From NCBI RefSeq assembly GCF_013408425.1, contig NZ_JACBYV010000001.1:620001-684000 (forward strand): a DNA stretch of 64,000 nucleotides, read 5' to 3'. Source of the DNA: Pseudomonas flavescens (GTDB lineage Bacteria > Pseudomonadota > Gammaproteobacteria > Pseudomonadales > Pseudomonadaceae). Positions 37,261 to 47,330 of this stretch are shown here, piece by piece. The position numbers and the translations under genes are program-made. A model generated the notes under the pieces. It was not told the DNA's origin, did no database searches, and saw only the letters and a program-made list of their open reading frames with translations. Every line of letters starts with the position of its first letter. Within the stretch, counting starts at the first letter, position 1.

Positions 37261-38025
37261 TCATTTGCCCAGTGCCGCTTTCAACAACTTGCTATGAGTG
37301 TGAACGTAGTGCAGGACATACAAAGAGATACTGTGCAGCGGCGATAGTTTCATGACCTCCCGACGGATGCGCATATCTTCTTTCAATGCATCGAAGCGAC
37401 GGCTGGTGGAAACACCGGTGGTGTCGAAGATGCACAGCGGCGAGGCGATCTTCAGCACGTCGCGCTTGTGGTCCTGGCCCTGCAGGAATTCGACGATCAT
37501 GCAGTAGTCCGCCGAGAGCTTGAAATCCTCACGGAAGCGCACGTTGCGCAGCCTTTCATTCTCGAAATACATCGCCTGGTGGCTGGACGGCATGCCCAGT
37601 ACCAGGTGCTCGATCTTCTTGGCGTTCTGTGGCGTGAGGCGGCCTTCGGCGTTCTGCAGGTAGTAGTCGCCATAGACGTAACGCGGCTTGCTGGGCGCCT
37701 GCTCGATCGCATCGGCAACCTTCTGCAACACGTTCTCGTCGTAGAACGAATCACCGCTGTTCAGGAACAGGGTGTAGCCCTCGGTGGCCGAGCCCTTGAT
37801 CAGGCCCTTGTTCATGGCGTCGTAGAGGCCCTTGTCGCGCTCCGAAGTGATCTCGGCGTAGGGCTCGTCGATGGTCGCCAGCCATTCGGCGCCACCGTCG
37901 TTGGAGGCACCGTCAACGACGATCCAGCGGAAATTCCGATAGGTCTGGGCAGCCACACTCTGGTAGGTCTGTTTGAGGCCTTCCAGATTATTCCAGTTGA
38001 TGGTCACGATACTGAAGTTTGTCAT
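37261..38025 (-). CDS. Family 2 glycosyltransferase (WcaE/colanic-type)
   Basis: GT-A enzyme of 254 residues. It has FSIVTINWNNLEGLKQTYQSV, then WIVVDGASNDG, SERDKGLYDAMNKGL and the FLNSGDSFYDENVL motif that replaces the classical DxD. GMPSSHQAMYF is also typical of the WcaE-like group. The start lies inside the wzy gene (38-base overlap), with AGAGG eight bases upstream. It probably adds one sugar of the repeat unit, on the cytoplasmic side. Confidence 0.88.
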   Translation of the reverse strand: MTNFSIVTINWNNLEGLKQTYQSVAAQTYRNFRWIVVDGASNDGGAEWLATIDEPYAEITSERDKGLYDAMNKGLIKGSATEGYTLFLNSGDSFYDENVLQKVADAIEQAPSKPRYVYGDYYLQNAEGRLTPQNAKKIEHLVLGMPSSHQAMYFENERLRNVRFREDFKLSADYCMIVEFLQGQDHKRDVLKIASPLCIFDTTGVSTSRRFDALKEDMRIRREVMKLSPLHSISLYVLHYVHTHSKLLKAALGK

Positions 38026-39271
38026 GGCGTGTGCCTCTGAGCTCTCGAGTCGGGGATTTCTCCGTCGCGTAGGCGCGGGAGAAGTACAGGAAACAGGCGG
38101 CGCCGATGCCCAGCACATCACCGCCGTACATCAGCGAGTTGGACAGGAACATGTTGAGCATCTGGAACCAGAACACCAGCTGGAAGGCATTGAGCAGCGG
38201 GCCCTTTTGCGGGCAGCGTTTCATGATGCGCAGGTAGCCGGCATAGAAGATCAAGGCGATCAGCGGAGTCAGGAATCCGTAGCGGTAGTACACGCCGAAG
38301 ATGCCCACGTCCGACAGGTAGAAGTGCGGGTTGTAGAGTGCTCCGAAGCCGCCTTTCCATTGCAGTGACAGCGAGCCCATGCCGATGTACCAGTTGTCGG
38401 CGACCGCGCCGATGATGATCGCCGTGGTGGTATCGCGCACGCCGGGGCCGGTGGTGGCCTCGTCGAGCAGGGCTTCGAACTTGGCGAACTGCTCGTAGTA
38501 GAACTCCGGAAAGATGAAGTACGACGCGACCAGGATGGTGGCCGCCAGCAGACCGAGCTTGATCAGCGAGTCGATGCGGTCACGGAAGATCCACAGGCCA
38601 GCCAGGCACCAGATGATCATGGTCTGACGGGTCTGCAGCACCAGCCACAGGTACGAGGCGAAGAACAGCAGGGTGACTACCTTGAGCAGCGAGATACGCT
38701 CTTTCATGCTGTACATGAGCATGAAGGCGCAGATGGTCACGTAGCTCGAACCGATACGGAAGCGGTTCGGGCGCAGCAGCACTTCGCCGGCGTCCTTGGC
38801 ATCCACGGTGAACGACACGCCGGCGTTTTCCGGGATGATCCCGAAGTAGTAGCAGTAGCCGACGAAGGCGCACGCCAGGCCCGAATAGAGAAAGAAGGTC
38901 TCCAGGTGCTTTTGCGTCGGAGCGGTCTTGATCAGCAGGAACAGGGCCGGGAAGAACACCAGATAAGCGAAGCTGCGACGTTCTTCGAGCAGGCCATAGA
39001 TGAACGGCTGATCGAAGTTGAGTTCCGCCATGATCGCCGAGGTGACCGGCAGCACCAGGCCCATGAAGATGATCCACAGGCTGGTCTTGGACTGGTAAAC
39101 GCGCTTCCACACCAGGAACAGGGCCGCAGCGCTACCTACTACGCCGAGCAGATAAAGCTCGCGCAGGTAGGGGATGCCGGCCTTCTTGTCGTCGGTCAGA
39201 AAGAAACAGGCCGAGTTCAGGACAAACAGGATCAGCAGCAGGTTGCGGTATGCCAGGAATTGCTTGAACAA
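37988..39271 (-). CDS. Wzy-like polysaccharide polymerase
   Basis: Polytopic membrane protein of 427 residues with about ten to twelve hydrophobic helices and a large periplasmic loop (about 270-330, including KFEALLDEATTGPGVRDTTTAIIIG). Low primary conservation, the loop and the position among glycosyltransferase and flippase genes support Wzy. The last 25 residues (TEKSPTRELRGTRHDKLQ onward) are hydrophilic and are read through the start of the next gene. No WaaL-like role is suggested by context. Confidence 0.75.
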   Translation of the reverse strand: MFKQFLAYRNLLLILFVLNSACFFLTDDKKAGIPYLRELYLLGVVGSAAALFLVWKRVYQSKTSLWIIFMGLVLPVTSAIMAELNFDQPFIYGLLEERRSFAYLVFFPALFLLIKTAPTQKHLETFFLYSGLACAFVGYCYYFGIIPENAGVSFTVDAKDAGEVLLRPNRFRIGSSYVTICAFMLMYSMKERISLLKVVTLLFFASYLWLVLQTRQTMIIWCLAGLWIFRDRIDSLIKLGLLAATILVASYFIFPEFYYEQFAKFEALLDEATTGPGVRDTTTAIIIGAVADNWYIGMGSLSLQWKGGFGALYNPHFYLSDVGIFGVYYRYGFLTPLIALIFYAGYLRIMKRCPQKGPLLNAFQLVFWFQMLNMFLSNSLMYGGDVLGIGAACFLYFSRAYATEKSPTRELRGTRHDKLQYRDHQLE

Positions 39272-39340
39272 GCTCGCGTTCCCATATCGAAATTGTCGTG
39301 GCTCGCAAGCCGACGCCGCGTTGAGTGGCTTGCGAGAGGT

Positions 39341-39805
39341 CTAGTACAACGCCTGCAGGTAGTCCCGCGTATTGCGGTGGATGCGCGGTTCATCGCGCAT
39401 CTGCTCGATCGGCCACCAGCGGTAGCGACCGTGTTGCACGCTTGGCGGTTGCAGGCTCTGCCGAGCGCCAAGCTCCAGTGCGTAGGCGATCACCACGTAG
39501 TGGGTATCCGGTGTTTCGCCAAACACGCTGTCGTCGTAAAAGTGCTCGTAGACGCCGAGCAGCCTGCCCTGGTCGCGCTCGAATGCCTGGCCCAGTTCTT
39601 CCCGGGTCAGGCGTTCGAAAGCGGCATCCAGGGTTTCATTCTTGAGAATGCGCCCACCTGGAGCGAACCAGCTGCCCTGGGCGGGGCGGTTGAGACGCTC
39701 GCCCAGCAGCAGCTCGCCCTCTGCATTGCGAACCAGCAGATCGATGGACACCAGCGGAGTGCTGGCGACCACGGTCTTGAAGGTCTCGGTCGGCAGAAAC
39801 ATCAA
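39341..39805 (-). CDS. gmm: GDP-mannose mannosyl hydrolase (Nudix)
   Basis: Protein of 154 residues with the altered Nudix box of the Gmm family, [23 protein letters not shown], which lacks one catalytic Glu. N-terminal [24 protein letters not shown] and ENF-like [14 protein letters not shown] are typical. It cleaves GDP-mannose or GDP-glucose and may balance GDP-sugar supply. Its ATG overlaps the stop of fcl (ATGA). The order gmd-fcl-gmm is that of the E. coli colanic acid locus. Confidence 0.92.
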   Translation of the reverse strand: MMFLPTETFKTVVASTPLVSIDLLVRNAEGELLLGERLNRPAQGSWFAPGGRILKNETLDAAFERLTREELGQAFERDQGRLLGVYEHFYDDSVFGETPDTHYVVIAYALELGARQSLQPPSVQHGRYRWWPIEQMRDEPRIHRNTRDYLQALY

Positions 39806-40779
39806 CTGCGCACATCGTCGATGTGTTCGACGAACCAGCGGTAGGCGTCACGCAGGCCGGTTTCCAGATTGATGCTCGCCGTCCAGCCGAGCTTGGCCAG
39901 GCGCGATACGTCCATCAGCTTGCGTGGCGTACCGTCGGGCTTGCTGCTGTCGAACGTCAGGCGACCCTGGAACTCGGTGACCCGAGCGATGGTTTCGGCC
40001 AACTCGCGGATGGTGCAGTCCTGCCCGGTGCCGACGTTGATGTGCGAGAGCATCGGCTGGGTGTGCGCCTGGTAGGTGGCGTCATCCAGATTCATCACGT
40101 GCACGCTGGCGGCCGCCATGTCGTCGACATGCAGGAACTCGCGCATCGGCGTGCCGCTGCCCCAGATCACCACCTCATCGTCGCCACGCAGGGTCGCTTC
40201 GTGGAAGCGGCGCAGCAGGGCAGGGATGACGTGACTGTTTTCCGGGTGGTAGTTGTCGTGAGGGCCGTACAGGTTGGTCGGCATCACGCTGCGGTAGTCG
40301 CGACCGTGCTGGCGGTTGTAGCTTTCGCACAGCTTGATCCCGGCGATCTTGGCGATCGCGTAGGGCTCGTTGGTCGGCTCCAGTACGCCCGTCAGCAGCG
40401 CTTCTTCACGCATCGGCTGCTCGGCATGCTTGGGGTAGATGCACGAGCTGCCGAGCGACAGCAGGCGGTTCACGCCGGCATTGTGCGCGGCGTTGATGAC
40501 GTTGGCTTCGATCATCAGGTTCTGATAGATGAAGTCGGCCGGGTACTGGTTGTTGGCGTGGATGCCGCCGACCTTGGCAGCGGCCAGGTAAACCTGGTCG
40601 ATGCGCTGGTCGGCGAAGAAGCGCTGCACGCTGGCGGCGTCGACCAGGTCCACGCTTTCACGGGGCGCCGTGATGATGTTCTGGTGCCCCAGGCTCTGCA
40701 AGTGACGCACGATCGCCGAACCGACCATCCCGCGATGGCCGGCGACGAAAATGCGCTGATCGAGAGAAGTCGCTGTCAT
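39802..40779 (-). CDS. fcl: GDP-L-fucose synthase
   Basis: SDR epimerase-reductase of 325 residues. NADP motif [16 protein letters not shown], catalytic Ser in SSCIYPKHA, and YxxxK in [12 protein letters not shown] are present. It converts GDP-4-keto-6-deoxy-mannose into GDP-L-fucose. It lies two bases after gmd and overlaps gmm by four bases, so the three enzymes are made together. Confidence 0.95.
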   Translation of the reverse strand: MTATSLDQRIFVAGHRGMVGSAIVRHLQSLGHQNIITAPRESVDLVDAASVQRFFADQRIDQVYLAAAKVGGIHANNQYPADFIYQNLMIEANVINAAHNAGVNRLLSLGSSCIYPKHAEQPMREEALLTGVLEPTNEPYAIAKIAGIKLCESYNRQHGRDYRSVMPTNLYGPHDNYHPENSHVIPALLRRFHEATLRGDDEVVIWGSGTPMREFLHVDDMAAASVHVMNLDDATYQAHTQPMLSHINVGTGQDCTIRELAETIARVTEFQGRLTFDSSKPDGTPRKLMDVSRLAKLGWTASINLETGLRDAYRWFVEHIDDVRS

Positions 40780-40781
40780 CC

Positions 40782-41906
40782 TCAGTTCTCCACGGATACC
40801 GGCAGATCGTGGCCGTGCTCACGCAGCAGCGCGTGGCGCTTGGCGACCTTGAGGTCCTCACGAACCATCTCGGCGCACATTTCCTGAACGGTGATTTCCG
40901 GCGTCCAGCCCAGCTTGGTCTTGGCCTTGGTAGGGTCGCCCAGCAGGGTTTCCACTTCGGCAGGGCGGAAGTAGCGCGGGTCGATGCGTACCACTACATC
41001 GCCAACCTTCAGGGCCGGCGCGTTGTTGCCTTCGATGCGCTCGACGATGCCTTGCTCGTCCACGCCCGTGCCTTCGAAGCGCAGGTGCACGCCCAGCTCG
41101 GCAGCGGACCAGGTGATGAATTCACGTACCGAGTACTGCACGCCGGTGGCGATCACGAAGTCGTCTGGCTGATCCTGTTGCAGCATCATCCACTGCATGC
41201 GGACGTAGTCCTTGGCATGGCCCCAGTCACGCAGCGAGTCGATGTTGCCCATGTACAGGCAAGGCTCGAGACCCTGGGCGATGTTGGCCATGCCGCGGGT
41301 GATCTTGCGGGTCACGAAGGTCTCGCCGCGACGTGGCGACTCGTGGTTGAAGAGGATGCCGTTGCACGCGTACATGCCATAGGCTTCGCGGTAGTTGACG
41401 GTGATCCAGTAGGCGTACAGCTTGGCGACCGCGTAGGGCGAACGCGGGTAGAAGGGAGTGGTTTCCTTCTGCGGGGTTTCCTGCACCAGGCCGTAGAGCT
41501 CGGAGGTCGAGGCCTGATAGAAACGGGTCTTCTTTTCCAGGCCCAGCAGGCGGATGGCTTCGAGGATGCGCAGGGTACCCATGGCGTCGACGTCGGCGGT
41601 GTATTCCGGTGCTTCGAAGCTCACCGCGACGTGGGATTGCGCGCCGAGGTTGTAGACCTCGTCAGGCTGCACTTCCTGAATGATGCGGGTCAGGTTGGAC
41701 GAGTCGTTGAGGTCGCCGTAGTGCAGGATGAAGTTCTGGTTGTCGACGTGCGGATCCTGGTAGATGTGGTCCACGCGCTGGGTGTTGAACGACGAGGCAC
41801 GACGCTTGATGCCATGCACCTGGTAACCCTTCTCGAGCAGGAACTCGGCCAGGTAGGAGCCGTCTTGACCCGTGATACCAGTGATGAGCGCTTTTTTCTG
41901 TTCCAT
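40782..41906 (-). CDS. gmd: GDP-mannose 4,6-dehydratase
   Basis: SDR dehydratase of 374 residues. N-terminal [23 protein letters not shown], the [12 protein letters not shown] region, catalytic YxxxK in [13 protein letters not shown] and the C-terminal [20 protein letters not shown] are characteristic. It makes GDP-4-keto-6-deoxy-D-mannose. I chose the ATG at 41906 with AGG eight bases upstream; another ATG lies at 41927. No rmd or per gene follows, so fucose is the predicted product. Confidence 0.96.
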   Translation of the reverse strand: MEQKKALITGITGQDGSYLAEFLLEKGYQVHGIKRRASSFNTQRVDHIYQDPHVDNQNFILHYGDLNDSSNLTRIIQEVQPDEVYNLGAQSHVAVSFEAPEYTADVDAMGTLRILEAIRLLGLEKKTRFYQASTSELYGLVQETPQKETTPFYPRSPYAVAKLYAYWITVNYREAYGMYACNGILFNHESPRRGETFVTRKITRGMANIAQGLEPCLYMGNIDSLRDWGHAKDYVRMQWMMLQQDQPDDFVIATGVQYSVREFITWSAAELGVHLRFEGTGVDEQGIVERIEGNNAPALKVGDVVVRIDPRYFRPAEVETLLGDPTKAKTKLGWTPEITVQEMCAEMVREDLKVAKRHALLREHGHDLPVSVEN

Positions 41907-41966
41907 TGCGATACCTGCGATGTTCAATTGATAGAGGGTCTGTGTTCGGTTGCTGAACGCGGTCCG

Positions 41967-43121
41967 TTAGGACGTACGCTTGAGCAGCAACTGGAGGCGT
42001 TCCATAACGCCAAAAAGAATGATCCGTACCGACGGAAACTTGTAAAAGAAACGGTAGATGTCGTACTCCGTTTTGGGCCGCGACAGGCTGGCGCCGTCTA
42101 TGTCGGCCGAGTCGATCAGGGCTAGGCCCTCACCTTCGATGTTATGCAGGATGCTCAGTTCCATGGGCTTCATGGAAAGGCTGAAATTGTGTAACCCACG
42201 GGCTTCGGTACGGGTCAGTTGCAGGCCCTTTTTGCAGGTCTTGCAGCCATACAGGTTGACCGTGAAATCGTAGGGCTCGAGCACCGGGTTCTGGCGTTTT
42301 ACGCAGGCCGGCAGCAGTTCGCAGAAGGCGTCGTAGACCGACACGCTTTCTTCGCGTTTTGCGAACTGGTAGTCGATCGGCTGTTGCTGGATCGGCACCT
42401 GGAAGCGCGACGAGGCGATGTTGAAATGCTGACCCGGATCGCCGAAGTTGGTGCTCAGCGAACGGAACGGGTACACGAAATACAGATCCCGGGAAATGAT
42501 GTACGCGGTGAACAGCTTGAGCCACGAGGACTCGGGCCAGCCGCGGATATCCGCCGGGATGCCGTCGATATGACTGATGTCGGTGCCGTGGCTTTCCAGC
42601 CACTGGCGGAAGCTCTGCCAGTGGCGACGTGACCAGGCCTGCCCCCAAGACGCGGCCATCTGAATGAAATGCACGTCAGAGTCGCCGTCGTCGATCGGCG
42701 TGAAGGGCAGGTTGGCGGTCTGGTTGAACTGCACGCTGTACAGGCTGATACCGGCCACGCCGGCATCGTCGGCATAGGCCTGCAGCGCCCGCGAGGTGTA
42801 CTCGTAGAAGAACGGCGAGACGAACAGATCGTCTTCGAGAATGATCACGTCGCCGTACTGTTCGGTCAGGTCGCCGCAGCTCAGCACGTGCTGGCGTAGG
42901 CCGAGGCGCTCGGGATGGGCGATGATGCGTTTCTCGCCGTGCGGCCAGTCGAAGGCTTCGGCGACCTGACGTGGCTGCGGGTTGCCGGAGTTGTCCAGGC
43001 TGATCACCAGGCGAACATCGCCTTGCGGATAGCGAGCCTTGATCAGTGAGCCGAGCAGGCGACTGAGGCTCTTCGGCCGGTTGTAGCCGATGACGACGAT
43101 AGTGGGCAATTGTGCGGTCAT
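41967..43121 (-). CDS. Glycosyltransferase, GT2/GNT-I-like
   Basis: Protein of 384 residues. The N-terminal part has a GT-A fold: PTIVVIGYNRPKSLSRLLGSLIKA, VISLDNSG and the metal-binding LEDDLFVSPFFYEY motif. The central SWGQAWSRRHWQSFRQWL segment is conserved in similar enzymes. A four-Cys cluster (C-x2-C in YGCKTCKKG plus two upstream Cys) is unusual. The C-terminus is a separate domain of unknown function. It is the best candidate for the fucosyl or glucuronyl transferase, but specificity cannot be read. Confidence 0.75.
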   Translation of the reverse strand: MTAQLPTIVVIGYNRPKSLSRLLGSLIKARYPQGDVRLVISLDNSGNPQPRQVAEAFDWPHGEKRIIAHPERLGLRQHVLSCGDLTEQYGDVIILEDDLFVSPFFYEYTSRALQAYADDAGVAGISLYSVQFNQTANLPFTPIDDGDSDVHFIQMAASWGQAWSRRHWQSFRQWLESHGTDISHIDGIPADIRGWPESSWLKLFTAYIISRDLYFVYPFRSLSTNFGDPGQHFNIASSRFQVPIQQQPIDYQFAKREESVSVYDAFCELLPACVKRQNPVLEPYDFTVNLYGCKTCKKGLQLTRTEARGLHNFSLSMKPMELSILHNIEGEGLALIDSADIDGASLSRPKTEYDIYRFFYKFPSVRIILFGVMERLQLLLKRTS

Positions 43122-43151
43122 AGGATCGAAGCCAGTCTCTGATGAAAGTGT

Positions 43152-44522
43152 TTAGGGGCGATCGCGGCGCGTCTGCCGATCAGCCTTGCCGTACCAGTGG
43201 CGTGCGGCGAGCAGCACGCTGGCGATCAGGCTCAGGTAGATCAGGATGCTGGCCGCGGTAAAGGCCATGACGGTCTGTTCGGCCTGTTCCAGAAACAGGG
43301 CGCCTGCCATCAGGGCCGCGATGCGCAGTACGGTGCTGAGCACCTCGAAAATCAGGAAACGGCCTTGCAGGGCGAGTGCCGGGACGGCGACCGTGCAGGG
43401 GCGGCTGACGAAAATCATGTACTCGGCCAAGGCCAGCCAGCGTGCATATTCACCCGCCACCGCCCACTGCTCACCGAATACCAGGGCGAACAATTGGGGG
43501 CCGAAACAGAACACTAGGGCGAAGGGCAGCAGGCCTACCAGCGCCAATGCCGCCGTCGCCTTGGCGAGCATGCCGGCGATCGGCTGGTGATCCTGTACTG
43601 CCGTGCTGATGCGCGGGTAATAGACATCCGCCACCGACTTGCCGACCAGTTGCGTTGGCACGTTCAGCGCCTGTTTGCAGAGGGCGAAGAAGCCGGCTGC
43701 CACCGGGCCGAAGAACACCGCGAGGACCAGTGTCGGCAGGTTCTGCGACACCGCGTTGATGAGCATCTGCGGTGCGCGAAACAGCGGAAAATCATGGTAT
43801 TGCAAGGCCAGCTCGCGAGTGCTCAGTTGCACTGCGGGAGCCTCGCTCTGGGCGACTGCACCAGGGTTGCGGCGCAGCCCCCAGTTGAGCATCAGGGTAT
43901 GCAGCAGCGGGCCGACAGCGGTGCTCAGCAGCAGTGCCGCAGGACTCGCATGCAGCAGGCCGACAGCGATGCGTAGACCGTTATGGGCGATGGCCTGCTG
44001 CACGGCCACGCCAGCGGTGAGGCGATAGCGCTGCTGGCGAATCAGCCATTGCTGGGTGACTTCGAGCGCAGCACCGGCCAGCAGGACGAGCGGCAGCAGC
44101 ATCAGAAAAGGTGCGATCTGCGTGACGCCTGCCAGGTCGGCCAGTCTTTCGCCGAACAGGGCGATGACGGCAGCCGCGAGCGCTGCGAAGGCGCAGGCGA
44201 TCAGCAGCGACAATCGAATCAGGCCGCGGGCATCGGCATCGCGCTTGGGCAACACGATGGCGACTGGATAGGTGAGGGCAGCGACGGGGATGAGCATGAA
44301 CGCCAGGCTCATGAATACCCCGAGTATCCCGTAGGTTTCCGGGCCGTAGATCCGGGTGATGACCGGCATCAGGGCCAGGGTGATGACCTGCGCGCCGGCT
44401 GTGCCAGACGCGACGGTCGCGATATTGCGCAGCACGGGGCTGCGCAGCGCCGCTCTGCCGGACACGCTCAAGCGGGTCCAGAGGGCGGCGGGGGCTGTGA
44501 CTTCAGGTTCGATGACGTCCAT
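43152..44522 (-). CDS. Wzx-type polysaccharide flippase (second copy)
   Basis: Membrane protein of 456 residues in the PST family. Features: VASGTAGAQVITLALMPVITRIYGPETYGILGVFMSLAFML, then YPVAIVLPKRDADARGLIRLSL, and a central FRAPQMLINAVSQNLPTLVLAVFFGPVAAGFFALC. It is only distantly similar to the flippase at 31.3 kb. Having two flippases suggests either two exported units or that one moves a decoration. It is 13 bases after ugd. Confidence 0.86.
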   Translation of the reverse strand: MDVIEPEVTAPAALWTRLSVSGRAALRSPVLRNIATVASGTAGAQVITLALMPVITRIYGPETYGILGVFMSLAFMLIPVAALTYPVAIVLPKRDADARGLIRLSLLIACAFAALAAAVIALFGERLADLAGVTQIAPFLMLLPLVLLAGAALEVTQQWLIRQQRYRLTAGVAVQQAIAHNGLRIAVGLLHASPAALLLSTAVGPLLHTLMLNWGLRRNPGAVAQSEAPAVQLSTRELALQYHDFPLFRAPQMLINAVSQNLPTLVLAVFFGPVAAGFFALCKQALNVPTQLVGKSVADVYYPRISTAVQDHQPIAGMLAKATAALALVGLLPFALVFCFGPQLFALVFGEQWAVAGEYARWLALAEYMIFVSRPCTVAVPALALQGRFLIFEVLSTVLRIAALMAGALFLEQAEQTVMAFTAASILIYLSLIASVLLAARHWYGKADRQTRRDRP

Positions 44523-44535
44523 TGTCAGGAGGGTC

Positions 44536-45882
44536 TCAGCCGTTCACTTGCTTGCGGCCGATGCCGTAGTAGTCGAAGCCTTCGCGATCTACCTGGTCGA
44601 GGTCGTACTGGTTGCGACCGTCGATGATCACCGGCTGTTTGAGAAGCTTCTTGAGGGCCTTGAAGTCAGGACGGCGGAATGGCTTCCACTCGGTGACCAG
44701 CACCAGCGCATCGGCATCGATGGCGGCTTCGTACTGGCCGTCGACGATCTGCAGACGACCTTCGCTGAACCAGTGCTCGGGGAACTCGCGCGCGGCGGTT
44801 TCACGGGCGATCGGGTCGAATGCCTTGACCTTGGCACCGGCGTTGATCAGGCTGTTGATCAGCACCACGCTCGGCGCTTCGCGCATGTCGTCGGTACCCG
44901 GCTTGAACGCCAGCCCCCAGACAGCGAAGGTGCGGCCCTTGATGTCACCCTCGAAGTGCGCGGCCAGCTTGTTGAACAGCGACTGCTTCTGCTGCTCGTT
45001 GCGTGCCTCCACGGCTTGCAGCACCTTGGGTTCGAAATCGTTCTGGTGCGCGATGCTGATCAGCGCCTTGACGTCTTTCGGGAAGCACGAACCGCCGTAG
45101 CCACAGCCGGCGTAGATGAAGTGGTAGCCGATACGCTGGTCCGAGCCGATGCCCAGGCGCACGTTCTCGATGTCCACGTCGAGGCGGTCGCAGAGGCCGG
45201 CGATTTCGTTCATGAACGAGATCTTGGTGGCCAGCATGGCGTTGGCCGCGTACTTGGTCATTTCCGCGTCCCGCACGCCCATGAACTTGATGCGCGGGTT
45301 GTTGCGGATGAACGGGGCGTAGAGCTCGCTCATGGCCTTGCGAGCACGCTCGCTGTCGGTACCGATGATGATCCGATCCGGGTGCATGAAGTCGTCGACT
45401 GCGGCACCTTCCTTGAGGAATTCCGGGTTGGAGACCACGTCGAAACTGATGTCCTTGCCGCGCAGTTCCAGCTGTTCGAGGATCTCGGCGCGAACCAGGT
45501 CGGCGGTGCCAACCGGCACCGTGGATTTGTTGATCACGGTGGTGTGGCGAGTCATCAGGCTGCCGATCTGGCGGGCCACCTCCACCACGTATCGCAGGTC
45601 GGCGGAACCGTCTTCACCGGGCGGCGTGCCGACGGCGATGAAGATGATGTCCGACTGCTCCATCGCTTCCGGCAGGGCAGTGGTGAACTGCAGGCGACCG
45701 GCCTCGAAGTTCTCTTCCACGACGGTCTCCAGACCCGGCTCGTAGATCGGCAGCACACCGCGCTTGAGGTTTTCGATCTTCTTCGGATCGACATCCACGC
45801 AGACAACCGTGTTGCCCATCTCGGCGATACAGGCGCCGGTGACGAGGCCGACGTAGCCGGTTCCAACGACAGTGATATTCAT
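44536..45882 (-). CDS. ugd: UDP-glucose 6-dehydrogenase
   Basis: Four-electron dehydrogenase of 448 residues making UDP-glucuronate. NAD motif ITVVGTGYVGLVTGACIAEMG, active-site region SNPEFLKEGAAVDDF, the catalytic Cys in GYGGSCFPKD and the C-terminal FKPGTDDMREAPSVV are complete. The GDP-mannose dehydrogenase AlgD has a related layout, but length and these motifs match Ugd. It predicts an acidic uronic component in the polymer. Confidence 0.93.
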   Translation of the reverse strand: MNITVVGTGYVGLVTGACIAEMGNTVVCVDVDPKKIENLKRGVLPIYEPGLETVVEENFEAGRLQFTTALPEAMEQSDIIFIAVGTPPGEDGSADLRYVVEVARQIGSLMTRHTTVINKSTVPVGTADLVRAEILEQLELRGKDISFDVVSNPEFLKEGAAVDDFMHPDRIIIGTDSERARKAMSELYAPFIRNNPRIKFMGVRDAEMTKYAANAMLATKISFMNEIAGLCDRLDVDIENVRLGIGSDQRIGYHFIYAGCGYGGSCFPKDVKALISIAHQNDFEPKVLQAVEARNEQQKQSLFNKLAAHFEGDIKGRTFAVWGLAFKPGTDDMREAPSVVLINSLINAGAKVKAFDPIARETAAREFPEHWFSEGRLQIVDGQYEAAIDADALVLVTEWKPFRRPDFKALKKLLKQPVIIDGRNQYDLDQVDREGFDYYGIGRKQVNG

Positions 45883-45938
45883 GGATAAAAATTCCTTGAG
45901 TGAGCGTTAATCGTTACGTGACGCCAAAGGGGCATCGT

Positions 45939-47330
45939 TCAATAAATGTCGCGCGAGAACAGGGTGAAGGGCGTCTTCACCAGAATCTTGATGTCCAGCC
46001 ACAGCGACCAGTTGTTGATGTAGGCCAGATCCTGTTCCACGCGTTGCTGCATCTTTTCCAGGGTTTCGGTTTCACCGCGATGACCGGTCACCTGAGCCAG
46101 ACCGGTGATACCCGGCTTGAGGCGATGACGGGCCATGTAGGCAAGAATCTTGTCGCTGTAGTAGTTGTTGTGGGCCACCGCGTGGGGGCGTGGACCAACC
46201 AGGGACATCTCGCCGCGCAGCACGTTGAGCAGCTGCGGCAGTTCGTCGATCGAGGTGCGTCGCAGGAAGCGGCCGACAGGCGTGATGCGTGGATCTTCAC
46301 GGGTCGCCTGCTTGACCTTCTGGTCGTCGTGCATGCGCATGGAGCGGAATTTCCACACCAGGATCACGCCACCGTTCCAGCCGTGGCGCGGTTGCAGGAA
46401 GAACACCGGGCCGGGGGACGACAGCTTCACCGCGATGGCTGCGGTAATGAACACCGGGCTCAGGGCGACCAGGGCGAGGAAGGCCAGGGTGCGATCCATC
46501 AGCTCCTTGCTGAACACGGCAGCAGGGTGCGAACTGATCGGGCTTTCGTTGAGGTAGATGGCTGGCAACTGTTCGATCTGCGAGATCGACTGGTTGAGCA
46601 GCGGCATGCTGCCGAAGTCCGGTACCCAGACAACGTCGACGCTCATGTCGAGCAGGTCGATGTAGAGCTTCTCGATGTGCGAGATCTCATCCAGGGTCAG
46701 GGCGATGTACACCCGGCGTACGCCATGCTGCTCGGTCACTTCACGCAGCTGATGCAGGGCGCCGAGAATCGGGAAGCGGCCGTCCTGGGTGTGCGCATCG
46801 TCGCTCGACGCGAGCATGCCGATCAGCGGAACGCGGTTGGAGGCAGCCAGGCGCTCGGCCAGTTCGTGGGCTTTCTCACCGGAACCGATGATCAGCGAGA
46901 CGCGATCGTTGCGCAGCTTTTCCGAATGAAGCCTGGCGAAATAGCGCAGCGGTATGAAGGCGATCGCCTGGGCGAGGAAGCCAAGCAGCGCCCACTCACG
47001 CATGATTTCGAAGGAGAAACGCTCCAGGCTCTGGCTGAAGTAGGCGACGAACAGCAGGCCGGCGAGGAGGGTCAGCCACCCTGCCAGCAAATGCGCCAGA
47101 CCGGTCAGGTAGCTGAAGCGTTTGTGGTAAACGCGCAGCAGACCATAGGCAGGCACCGAACCCAGTACCGTGAGTACGATCAGCAGACGGTACTCGGTCG
47201 GCACATCGCCATAACGCTGGATGACCAGATAGCAGAGCAGCATGCTGACCAGAGTAATGGCACAGGTCCATTGACCCCAGAACGTCAGCCCCCTGCGGTT
47301 TTCGGCAGGATTGATCCGTTTGGAAATCAT
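45939..47330 (-). CDS. wcaJ: Undecaprenyl-phosphate glucose phosphotransferase (WcaJ/PslA-like)
   Basis: Initiating transferase of 463 residues, polyisoprenyl-phosphate hexose-1-phosphate transferase family. Four N-terminal helices and a Rossmann-like domain (VSLIIGSGEKAHELAERL) precede the catalytic part: KLSSPGPVFFLQPRHGWNGG, VWKFRSMRMH, and RTSIDELPQLLNVLRGEMSLVGPRPHA. It loads glucose-1-phosphate (or galactose-1-phosphate) on undecaprenyl phosphate and so begins each repeat unit. A 246-base gap (47331-47576) lies upstream. Confidence 0.93.
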   Translation of the reverse strand: MISKRINPAENRRGLTFWGQWTCAITLVSMLLCYLVIQRYGDVPTEYRLLIVLTVLGSVPAYGLLRVYHKRFSYLTGLAHLLAGWLTLLAGLLFVAYFSQSLERFSFEIMREWALLGFLAQAIAFIPLRYFARLHSEKLRNDRVSLIIGSGEKAHELAERLAASNRVPLIGMLASSDDAHTQDGRFPILGALHQLREVTEQHGVRRVYIALTLDEISHIEKLYIDLLDMSVDVVWVPDFGSMPLLNQSISQIEQLPAIYLNESPISSHPAAVFSKELMDRTLAFLALVALSPVFITAAIAVKLSSPGPVFFLQPRHGWNGGVILVWKFRSMRMHDDQKVKQATREDPRITPVGRFLRRTSIDELPQLLNVLRGEMSLVGPRPHAVAHNNYYSDKILAYMARHRLKPGITGLAQVTGHRGETETLEKMQQRVEQDLAYINNWSLWLDIKILVKTPFTLFSRDIY

